In this document: positions 7,332 through 13,298 of the stretch, piece by piece
How positions within the stretch are numbered: the first letter of the stretch is position 1
How the letters are laid out: each line of letters opens with the position of its first letter
Origin: a virus
Direction: 5' to 3' (one strand)
Virus record (IMG/VR): IMGVR_UViG_3300030098_001480
Coordinates: 1-40,196 of that record
DNA length: 40,196 nt
The notes under the pieces: model-generated
What the model was told of the DNA's origin: nothing
Seen by the model: only the letters and a program-made list of their open reading frames with translations
The model's database searches: none
Position numbers and translations under genes: made by a program

Positions 7332-8240
7332 TTATGCGCCTGGTGATCCAAAGATACCTCTAGGATCAGAGAATCCAAATGAATATCTCTCTCTAGCTTT
7401 GTATCTTACATTACCTGTATCAAAATCGCCTTCCATAGAAGTTTTGATTGGGGATCTGCTAAAATGCTTTAAACCATTTGGAGCATCAGTTTTTAAGAAA
7501 AATGCGTCTGTATCTGTCAAATAGTGATTGATAACGTATCCGCCAGGGATCATACCCATGTTATTGATAGCGTTAAGGTCATTATCTGAAGTTGCAGTTC
7601 TTAACTGACTCTTCATTAATCTTTCAGCTACGAACTGAAGATTAACAGGGATAATCATTTTAGTTGCCTTTACAGCAATTTTTAGACCACGATTGTCAAT
7701 GAAATTAGCAATGTCAATTAATGATTGCTCTAAAGAAGTTTCATTGAGGTCAGCAGATGTTGCTAGTTCATTAGCATAATTGCCACCGCCCACTGTTAAG
7801 TGTGCATCTGAACATAATTCAACACCATCTCCGCCTGTAAAAGAAGAGTTAAATGCTCTGTTTAGAACATTCGCACCCTTAATTTCTTTAGCGTTAGCCA
7901 TTGAACGTGCTAAAGCCTTTGTATATCTAGAACTTAGGCTGTCATAGAGATTATCCTCTACGGCTTCCTCAGTAATAGCAAATGCTAAAGCAATTGTTTC
8001 GTGTGAGTAACGACTAGTGAAAGCTTCTGTAGCATCGTCAAATTGTACGCTTGCTCCTTCAGCTTTTACTGGTGCACTACCAAAGCCAGAAAGTTCTACT
8101 TCTTCTTCAAACGCTCTGTCTGAAGTTTCTGTGTCAAAAATTTCTGCCCATTCCTGCTCGTATCTACCATATTCTAGACCAAATAGAGCGTTAAGACCAG
8201 GTTCTAACTCTTTTACGAGTTGACTTCTTGATATAGCCAT
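7332..8240 (-). CDS. Major capsid protein (302 aa)
   Basis: This is a full-length capsid-type protein that opens MAISRSQLVKELEPGLNALF and GLEYGRYEQEWAEIFD. It has the central 'ALAFAITEEAVEDNLYDSL..RYTKALARSMANAKE' helix (spine helix of the HK97-fold family in marine phages) and a C-terminal 'GNVRYKARERYSFGFSDPRG' strand. It would form the icosahedral shell. It lies directly after the decoration-like gene and before a strong hairpin, consistent with the highest expression in the operon. The family assignment is by pattern, and the position in the head operon supports it. Confidence 0.85.
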   Translation of the reverse strand: MAISRSQLVKELEPGLNALFGLEYGRYEQEWAEIFDTETSDRAFEEEVELSGFGSAPVKAEGASVQFDDATEAFTSRYSHETIALAFAITEEAVEDNLYDSLSSRYTKALARSMANAKEIKGANVLNRAFNSSFTGGDGVELCSDAHLTVGGGNYANELATSADLNETSLEQSLIDIANFIDNRGLKIAVKATKMIIPVNLQFVAERLMKSQLRTATSDNDLNAINNMGMIPGGYVINHYLTDTDAFFLKTDAPNGLKHFSRSPIKTSMEGDFDTGNVRYKARERYSFGFSDPRGIFGSPGA

Positions 8241-8256
8241 TTTTTAGTCCTTCCTA

Positions 8257-8841
8257 TTAAATACCAGCAGTATTAGCGTAGTGAAGACCTTCATTAATTC
8301 TAACAAGATAATTTCCGTTAGCGCTAGAAGTTTCGCTGTTGTATTCGTCAGAAACAACATCCACTATTCTAAATTGTGCTGTAGCAGCAGTGATTGTGCT
8401 AGAATCTAGTTCCATACCAGATCTACCAGTTTTTACACTACCTGCGTGTGTTGATACTAAGTCAGCATTCGACCCTCTATTGGCAGGCCATGAGGCTCCA
8501 ATATCGGTGCTGTCCTCTTGTACTTCAAAAACAATGTTAGGATCGTCTAAAACGAACGCTACTGCATCACTTGCAACAGTGCTTGCAGGCCAGTGTTTTG
8601 AATATGTCGGTTTACCATTTGTGTCAGTGTAAAAACATCCATTAAATACACCAATTATGTTAGTTGCTCCTGCTGCGGCTACAGTGATTGTACCATCTGT
8701 ATGCAGTTCAACAGCATCGCCTGTGAAAATATTACTAGAAAATCCACTTGCGATATCATAACTTGTTTGGCCGTTATTAAAGGGTGCTCCACCCAACATC
8801 TTTGCAGGTCTAAAACCGAACGGTGCGTCTTTATTTGCCAT
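8257..8841 (-). CDS. Capsid decoration-like / head structural protein (194 aa)
   Basis: Begins MANKDAPFGFRPAKMLGGAP, a very common opening of the structural protein encoded just upstream of the capsid gene in marine podophages. It then has beta strands (DAVELHTDGTITVAAAGA, NIIGVFNGCFY) and a C-terminal NYLVRINEGLH. No enzymatic motif. Probably decorates or stabilises the shell; the exact place is unknown. SD AAGGAGG is well placed before the ATG. Confidence 0.65.
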   Translation of the reverse strand: MANKDAPFGFRPAKMLGGAPFNNGQTSYDIASGFSSNIFTGDAVELHTDGTITVAAAGATNIIGVFNGCFYTDTNGKPTYSKHWPASTVASDAVAFVLDDPNIVFEVQEDSTDIGASWPANRGSNADLVSTHAGSVKTGRSGMELDSSTITAATAQFRIVDVVSDEYNSETSSANGNYLVRINEGLHYANTAGI

Positions 8842-8889
8842 GGTTATAAGTCCTCCTTAACCAGTTAGTTTAAAAAGTGATAGGACTCA

Positions 8890-8910
8890 TAACAAAAATT
8901 TAATTTTTGT
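8890..8910. other. AT-rich palindrome over the 8900-9373 stop codon
   Basis: ACAAAAATT, one base, then AATTTTTGT gives a 9-bp AT-only-core palindrome directly at the 3' end of the small structural gene, on the way to the decoration and capsid genes. It could act as a weak bidirectional pause or terminator. Support is sequence symmetry only. Confidence 0.35.
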
Positions 8911-9373
8911 CGTTGCCTCTACCACTACCAAAAGTAACCCTACTTTGCCTGTCAGCAGAAATAGGCATACTTCTATGCTGCTCTTTGAATAGATTGTTTT
9001 CTACAGATTCTTCTTGCGTTCTAGTTTGTTCAGCAAAATATTCTGATCTTTGTTCAACAATTTCTTCTGGTATGCGAGCAAGCAATAATCCACCAACTCC
9101 GATGACACCAGCATGCGTTCCATTTTCTATTGTAGGTGCGTGAAAATCAGGAAATTCGTCAGCTCGAACTAGCTCAAATCCTTCACGAAGTCTTCCAGCC
9201 ATGTTCTTTCTGTCTTCAGTTCCTAATGTTTCAGCTCTTATCCACCTATGTTTAAATCCTGGAGGCGCAGGTGGCGCTTCTAAGCTTGACGGTGGGCGCC
9301 AAGGTTGTGCCCTCTTTGTTTTTTCACGAGTGACATCTGTGCGTGAGGTCTTCTTGGTTGTTTCTTTTTCCAT
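8900..9373 (-). CDS. Conserved structural-module protein (157 aa)
   Basis: Highly charged and probably largely disordered at the ends. The core around residues 36-100 (APPAPPGFKHRWIRAETLG, AGRLREGFELVRADEFPD) is a block I recognise from marine phage head operons between scaffold and capsid genes. A GVIGVGGLLLARIPEEIVEQR segment follows. No assigned function in the family; the position suggests a head assembly or minor virion protein. One could mistake it for a second scaffold, but it lacks long coiled coils. Confidence 0.6.
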   Translation of the reverse strand: MEKETTKKTSRTDVTREKTKRAQPWRPPSSLEAPPAPPGFKHRWIRAETLGTEDRKNMAGRLREGFELVRADEFPDFHAPTIENGTHAGVIGVGGLLLARIPEEIVEQRSEYFAEQTRTQEESVENNLFKEQHRSMPISADRQSRVTFGSGRGNDKN

Positions 9374-9377
9374 GCTA

Positions 9378-10286
9378 TTACTCCTTCACGTATTTAGCGT
9401 ATTCCTCCAGAGGTACTCCAAGTCTTTTGGCGATATGGACTTGGCTCGGAGATAGTCTAACTGTTTTGCGTCCTGATGTTGATTGCGTTGTAGAACGACC
9501 AGCAGAAGCTACGGGTTGGACGGGTCTCGTAGATTCCGAACTCTCTACCCCAAATTTATGGGGAAACTCTTCTCTCATCCTTTTATCGACTGCGGCATAA
9601 TATTCATCCGAATTAGGATTCATTTGTTTTTCTTCTACTAGATTCTTATGTATGCCGAAACTAGCATAAGTCATTGCCTCGTCTTTACCGAACCACGGAT
9701 TTTTTTCTGCCCATGCTTCGGCTTTAGGATCTATTTTTCTAGGAGCATCTTGAGGCGGTTGTGTGACATCCTCCTCTTGATCTTCCTTTTTACTTTCCTT
9801 AGCTTCTTTTGTAGCCATTAGACGCTCATTGTCAATAGATAATCTTGCAATAGCTTTTTGAGCTGCGACTTGCGCCTCAGCATCACCAGCTTGAATTGCG
9901 TTTTGCAAATCTTGCTCTGCCTTTTTTGTTTCTATTTGTGTACGAGCTTCAAACTCTTGAATATAAGATTGATCTAAGCTATTTGATTTTGCTTTTAATT
10001 TCTTATTTTCATCAGCTACCCTTTTAGCATATTGAAAAGAAGCTTGTTCTCTTCTCTCTGCCTCTCGAAGCTTACCAGTAAGTTTATCAATTCTTTTTTT
10101 TACTTTGTCACTATACTCTTCTAACTCTTCACCTTGTGGTGTTTCTTCTGTGACTACCTCAGGTGATGCTTCTTCTTTTTTTTGTTGTTTAGTTTCCTCT
10201 TGTAAATTTACATCGACTGATTCACCTTCACTTGGAATACTAACAACAGGTTCATCTTGAAGTGTGTTTATTTGTTGCTTTTGCAT
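9378..10286 (-). CDS. Capsid scaffold protein (302 aa)
   Basis: The first 60 residues are acidic and disordered. Residues about 60-165 form a long Lys/Glu/Gln coiled coil (SDKVKKRIDKLTGKLREAER, ADENKKLKAKS). Residues about 185-240 hold a small conserved block (AEAWAEKNPWFGKDEAMTYA, NSDEYYAAVDKRMREEFP), and a basic C-terminal tail ends in a helix (SPSQVHIAKRLGVPLEEYAK) likely to touch the capsid. This layout and the position before the capsid genes are typical of phage scaffolds, which guide shell assembly and leave the prohead. Confidence 0.75.
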   Translation of the reverse strand: MQKQQINTLQDEPVVSIPSEGESVDVNLQEETKQQKKEEASPEVVTEETPQGEELEEYSDKVKKRIDKLTGKLREAERREQASFQYAKRVADENKKLKAKSNSLDQSYIQEFEARTQIETKKAEQDLQNAIQAGDAEAQVAAQKAIARLSIDNERLMATKEAKESKKEDQEEDVTQPPQDAPRKIDPKAEAWAEKNPWFGKDEAMTYASFGIHKNLVEEKQMNPNSDEYYAAVDKRMREEFPHKFGVESSESTRPVQPVASAGRSTTQSTSGRKTVRLSPSQVHIAKRLGVPLEEYAKYVKE

Positions 10287-10301
10287 GGCTCCTCCATGTT
10301 A

Positions 10302-10733
10302 TTAATATAAATGCAAGATATCCTCTGGATTCTCGATTGTTGCTAAAATTTCATCATCATTTAAAATACGAATTTCTCCGCCCTCTATACTTAATCGAGA
10401 GCCAGCGTATCTTCCAAAGATGACCCAGTCTTTCTCTTTACACCACGGACCTTCCGGGAATCTGTTTGTATCTTTGTATGCATCAGGTCCTACACCTAAC
10501 ACATATCCACATGTTGTGCTTACTGATTGCATTTCAACTGTTTGATCTGATAATATCACGCCACCTTTTGTCTTACCTGTACCTTTGTAAGGTAAAATTA
10601 TTATTCTCCAACCAGTGGGTTTAGGTAATCTGTCTTTTAATTTTTGGTTAATTTTTGCTACGTCAGGTTGTTCTTCCTGCTCTTTTTTGACCGTGCCAAA
10701 GTTCAGCACTTTATCTGGTATTGGTTTATTCAA
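10302..10733 (-). CDS. GroES-like co-chaperonin (143 aa)
   Basis: After a 35-residue extension, residues 36-140 follow the Cpn10 fold: PTGWRIIILPY strand, a mobile-loop-like KTKGGVILSDQTVE, GYVLGVGPDAY, then DWVIFGRYAGSRLSIEGGEI and RILNDDEILATI. These match the GroES order (K/R-V/I-L-V, T-K-G-G-I-I-L, G.V.AVG, V.f.kYaG..i, i.e.DIla.i). It should cap host GroEL to fold phage proteins, as T4 gp31 does for its capsid protein. It sits in the head operon just before the scaffold. The last residues deviate from cellular GroES. Confidence 0.85.
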   Translation of the reverse strand: MNKPIPDKVLNFGTVKKEQEEQPDVAKINQKLKDRLPKPTGWRIIILPYKGTGKTKGGVILSDQTVEMQSVSTTCGYVLGVGPDAYKDTNRFPEGPWCKEKDWVIFGRYAGSRLSIEGGEIRILNDDEILATIENPEDILHLY

Positions 10734-10923
10734 CTTGTATTCTCCTTTTTTGCAAGAACTCTTTAAATTCTTGTTCTACATTATCTAATGATTTTAATTT
10801 ACCCATTAAATACATATAATTATTATAGTCTGAAGCACCACCTGTCAATACAACATCGGTGACTAACTTTCTATTATTCTTAAGTATTTTATTTAATTCT
10901 TCTATTAATTCTAATGGATCCAT
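10726..10923 (-). CDS. Small helical hypothetical (65 aa)
   Basis: Begins MDPLELIEELNKILKNNRK and is predicted all-helical, with a basic C-terminus (FKEFLQKRRIQVE). It overlaps the GroES-like gene by 8 bases, so the two are probably co-translated. I do not recognise the family. A helper or subunit in head assembly is possible only by context. Confidence 0.6.
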   Translation of the reverse strand: MDPLELIEELNKILKNNRKLVTDVVLTGGASDYNNYMYLMGKLKSLDNVEQEFKEFLQKRRIQVE

Positions 10924-10926
10924 TCA

Positions 10927-11322
10927 TTATTTCTTTTTACTAATCATTCCTTTTATGCCAGGTGCAGCCCTAACCCCCAGACTGACACTGCAAGCCAAAT
11001 ATAAGAGGTGAGTATAATAATCAGGGAGTGTCGATAAAATTTCAAACCCACGTGCTATATGTGGTTGCATAAAAGGCAGGAAGCTGCAAATCGCAGGAAC
11101 CATCAGGGCCAGAAGAACAAATTCGTCTTTCCAGCTGCCCTTCATTTGATCAACAGCGCTTTGTTCCCACTTAATTTTACCCGCAGCTATGTCTTCGTTT
11201 TTCTTTTTCTCTGCTTCTATTTGTGCAATTTTAACTTCGCTTTTTAATTTTTTTGTTTGCACATAACCTTTCACGGAGTCTGTTACGACTCCGAGAAGAG
11301 GCTTAGCTAATAGTTGCCACAT
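10927..11322 (-). CDS. Holin, GTA-type three-TM family (131 aa)
   Basis: The N-terminal 55 residues are an amphipathic, Lys/Glu-rich helix (VQTKKLKSEVKIAQIEAEKK). The conserved WKDEFVLLALMVPAICSFLPF block begins near residue 63 with the first membrane segment, and a second hydrophobic segment covers about 104-120. This is the pattern of the GTA_holin_3TM group. It would permeabilise the inner membrane at the end of infection. A 39-residue membrane protein is encoded immediately upstream. No endolysin gene is visible in the window. Confidence 0.7.
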   Translation of the reverse strand: MWQLLAKPLLGVVTDSVKGYVQTKKLKSEVKIAQIEAEKKKNEDIAAGKIKWEQSAVDQMKGSWKDEFVLLALMVPAICSFLPFMQPHIARGFEILSTLPDYYTHLLYLACSVSLGVRAAPGIKGMISKKK

Positions 11323-11442
11323 TTAGATTGATCCTAAAATCATGATAACGATAACACATATGATACCAGCTTTAATCCAGTCTTTCATATTCCAATCGTT
11401 CCATTCTTTAAGCCACTCTATTACATCCTTGATAAGTTTCAT
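11323..11442 (-). CDS. 39-aa membrane miniprotein
   Basis: ATG at 11442 with a strong SD (AGGAGG, 6 bases upstream). The sequence starts MKLIKDVIEWLKEWNDW, a Trp-rich amphipathic helix, and ends with a membrane segment (AGIICVIVIMILGSI). Its stop directly abuts the holin start. The location next to the holin suggests a lysis accessory or antiholin, but that is inference. Confidence 0.6.
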   Translation of the reverse strand: MKLIKDVIEWLKEWNDWNMKDWIKAGIICVIVIMILGSI

Positions 11443-11451
11443 GATATCCTC

Positions 11452-11721
11452 CTATGTAATTGTTACTTTTTTGTTGTAACCTTTATGACCTTTAGCAGCT
11501 ACTGTTAATGATTGTCCTAATTTTGGTGTTGCTATTTCTTGTGGCATTTTAAGAACTTCTACGCCAGGCGAACCACCTGCTTTGTAGCCCATCATTCCGC
11601 CACCCATCATTTTTTTAGTCATACCACCTTTTTTCATGTAGCCCATTCTTTTTGTAACATCTGGTCTTTTCTTTTTTAAAGCTGCGAGACCAGGTTGTTT
11701 TTCTGCGTCTATTTTTTTCAT
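11452..11721 (-). CDS. Basic Gly/Met-rich miniprotein with GG motifs (89 aa)
   Basis: The start is taken at the ATG at 11721 because it has a clear SD (AAGGAGAT); an upstream ATG would overlap the previous gene by 29 bases. The protein has a charged N-terminus (KPGLAALKKKRPDVTKRMGY-like), then Gly-Gly-Met clusters (KKGGMTKKMMGGGMMGYKAG) and a C-terminal strand. Short 'KxGGM' segments are shared with other small proteins of this virion module. No known function; a virion-packaged or DNA-binding role is inferred. Confidence 0.6.
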   Translation of the reverse strand: MKKIDAEKQPGLAALKKKRPDVTKRMGYMKKGGMTKKMMGGGMMGYKAGGSPGVEVLKMPQEIATPKLGQSLTVAAKGHKGYNKKVTIT

Positions 11722-11731
11722 TTTTATCTCC

Positions 11732-11959
11732 TTAATGTAAAGTGCGATTTTCATCGCCAAAGCTTTGTCTCATAACTTCAAGTAAAAGACTAGTTGCTAC
11801 CTCTTCACCTAGCGCTTGAGTATATAGTATTTTTGTTGCATTGAGAAATGCATTTGCAATAAAAATTGTATCTTCATCAGAGTTAGAGTGTTCTTTATGT
11901 ATTCTAGTGGCTTGTCTAATAACCTCTTGAGTAACCTTCGATATCTTTGCATTATCCAT
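11732..11959 (-). CDS. Small helical hypothetical (75 aa)
   Basis: An all-helical acidic protein (MDNAKISKVTQEVIRQATRI) with a hydrophobic centre (IANAFLNATKILYTQALGEE) and no Cys. It differs from the basic small proteins around it. ATG is one base after the stop of the neighbour. It resembles short unassigned proteins often found here in marine phages. Confidence 0.55.
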   Translation of the reverse strand: MDNAKISKVTQEVIRQATRIHKEHSNSDEDTIFIANAFLNATKILYTQALGEEVATSLLLEVMRQSFGDENRTLH

Positions 11960-12241
11960 TTAACAATTCCATTTTCTTAATGATTTGTTTATTCTTGAAT
12001 TAGGGTCATTTGCTGTCTTTTTGCTTGTTAATTTTTTCTTCATACCTGACATTCTAGCACAAAAAGATTTACGTCTATTAGCTGCTTTCGAGCCTTTTTT
12101 TAATTTAGAAGGTTTTGTAGTTACAGCTGTTTTAAGTTTTGAGCCAGGATTTGCTTTTCTATAAGATTCAACACCTTTTTTATTTAATCCGCCAGATTCA
12201 CTTTTACCTTCTTTGCGTTGCCATGCTGGAGTTTTAGCCAT
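11960..12241 (-). CDS. Conserved basic small protein, DUF6321-like (93 aa)
   Basis: Contains the characteristic series AWQRKEGKSESGGLNKKGVE, SYRKANPGSKLKTAVTTKPS, AANRRKSFCARMSGMKKKL and the C-terminal DPNSRINKSLRKWNC. I recognise this from many phage genomes, where it is annotated as a domain of unknown function (DUF6321-like; number from memory). It is strongly basic with two Cys. It starts one base inside the stop of the previous gene (TAATG type). A DNA- or RNA-binding virion protein is inferred. Confidence 0.7.
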   Translation of the reverse strand: MAKTPAWQRKEGKSESGGLNKKGVESYRKANPGSKLKTAVTTKPSKLKKGSKAANRRKSFCARMSGMKKKLTSKKTANDPNSRINKSLRKWNC

Positions 12242-12513
12242 TAAGCCACCTTTTTATTTTTCTTCTTTTTTAATATTGTTGCTACGTTGGTTGGCTTACC
12301 ACCAGGATTACCAGCTTTTTGTTTACGTCTTACAGCACTAGCTTTTTGACCCTTTGACATAGCTCTTGCTTTTGCTATTGGCACACACTTAGGATAATTT
12401 TTTCTTTTTTCGCCACCACTACGACCACATTTTGGATATGATCCATCAGATTTTTTGTTGGCAATATCAACCCAGTTGTCTTTTACCCATTTACGTAATC
12501 CGTTTTTTGCCAT
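12241..12513 (-). CDS. Conserved basic Cys-containing small protein (90 aa)
   Basis: Begins MAKNGLRKWVKDNWVDIANK, then DGSYPKCGRSGGEKRKNYPK, CVPIAKARAMSKGQ and a Lys-rich tail. The block 'W..WVDI..KK.DGS.P.CGRS..RK.YPKCVP..KA..MS..Q' is widespread in cyanophage, pelagiphage and other marine genomes, without assigned function. Two Cys pairs could bind metal. One-base overlap with the next small gene. Confidence 0.7.
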   Translation of the reverse strand: MAKNGLRKWVKDNWVDIANKKSDGSYPKCGRSGGEKRKNYPKCVPIAKARAMSKGQKASAVRRKQKAGNPGGKPTNVATILKKKKNKKVA

Positions 12514-12781
12514 GTTGTTTCCTTATGCTATTTTTACCAGTTTTAAAAATAGATGCTACTTTATTTTTACCCATTACTTTTGCTCTTTGTTCTCCAACAG
12601 TAAGGATTTGAATTTTTCGTGCAAACGGTTTTTTAACTTTACGCACCTTGGCGACTGTTTTGCGTGCATCACTAGGAGTAGTGAACTTAATACCGACAGT
12701 GTCTTTAGGATTTTCATCTGTGTAAAGTCTTCTACCAGATCCTTTTGGTTTTTTACCCGTTCCTTTTTTTGGATCCGCCAT
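12491..12781 (-). CDS. Conserved basic small protein, GKKPKGSGRRLYT type (96 aa)
   Basis: I start this at ATG 12781 (MADPKKGTGKKPKGSGRRLY); a TTG at 12799 would add six residues. No strong SD exists for either. The TDENPKDTVGIKF segment and the following DARKTVAKVRKVKKPFARK are shared with proteins of many marine phages. It is very basic and ends overlapping the next gene by 23 bases. Function unknown; probably a packaged or nucleic acid-binding protein. Confidence 0.65.
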   Translation of the reverse strand: MADPKKGTGKKPKGSGRRLYTDENPKDTVGIKFTTPSDARKTVAKVRKVKKPFARKIQILTVGEQRAKVMGKNKVASIFKTGKNSIRKQHGKKRIT

Positions 12782-12902
12782 TTGATTTTTTATTACCAAT
12801 TACTGATTTCAAAGTTTTAGCTTGACCAGCATGTAATTTTGAAGCTTTATTTAATCCTTTTATTACTTTTTTTACTTTAGTTTTTTTATTTTTATTAAGC
12901 AT
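12753..12902 (-). CDS. 49-aa Lys-rich miniprotein
   Basis: An ATG at 12902 overlaps the end of the previous gene; the frame begins MLNKNKKTKVKKVIKGLNKA and continues SKLHAGQAKTLKSVIGNKK. The 'LNKASKLHAGQAKTLKS' segment is one I associate with small marine phage proteins. It overlaps the start of the 12491-12781 gene by 29 bases in another frame. It is in the run of basic miniproteins. Confidence 0.6.
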   Translation of the reverse strand: MLNKNKKTKVKKVIKGLNKASKLHAGQAKTLKSVIGNKKSNGGSKKRNG

Positions 12903-13167
12903 ATGTAGTTACCTTTCTTTTGGATTCCATGACTGCTCCGCAACCTCTAGCGACACCACCACTATTCATATGTGATACTTTTTTTCTTGATTGTGATAGT
13001 TTATTACCATTACCAATCATACCACCATCGGCTTTTTTATCTTTTTTACCGCCTGGTGTAATTTTACCACTACAAACAGCACTAGCGTACATATTAGCAT
13101 ACGCTGAGGGGTATACTTTAAATTTTCTTTTTGCTGCAGCTTTACCTCTTGGACATAATTTACCCAT
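12895..13167 (-). CDS. Conserved basic small protein, YPSAYANMYA type (90 aa)
   Basis: The N-terminal half (AAAKRKFKVYPSAYANMYAS, AVCSGKI) is a strongly conserved motif in small proteins of marine and cyanobacterial phages. The second half carries KADGGMIGNGNKLSQ and MNSGGVARGCGAV, Gly-Gly motifs shared with the 89-residue and 1387-residue proteins. Basic, with four Cys. Function unknown; found near portal genes, so likely part of the virion or DNA-packaging set. SD AAGGAGAAG before the ATG. Confidence 0.7.
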   Translation of the reverse strand: MGKLCPRGKAAAKRKFKVYPSAYANMYASAVCSGKITPGGKKDKKADGGMIGNGNKLSQSRKKVSHMNSGGVARGCGAVMESKRKVTTYA

Positions 13168-13169
13168 TT

Positions 13170-13298
13170 TTACTTCTCCTTACTAGGTTTCCACCCTGTT
13201 TTACGTAATGTACCATATACATAAGCATTTTTAGCTGATTTTGACAAGTTTTTCTTATTTGCTCGTTTTTTTAGCTTAGCTTCTAGTTTTTTTGGCAC
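13170..13298 (-). CDS. 42-aa conserved basic miniprotein (YGTLRKTGWKP)
   Basis: A GTG start at 13298 has an SD-like AAGGATAGAA just upstream. The product begins MPKKLEAKLKKRANKKNLSK and ends AYVYGTLRKTGWKPSKEK. The block '(L)K..A.KK.LS..A..AY.YGTLRKTGWKP' occurs in many phage small proteins. It overlaps the last 23 bases of the portal gene in another frame. Its strong family look makes it likely real despite the size. Confidence 0.65.
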   Translation of the reverse strand: MPKKLEAKLKKRANKKNLSKSAKNAYVYGTLRKTGWKPSKEK

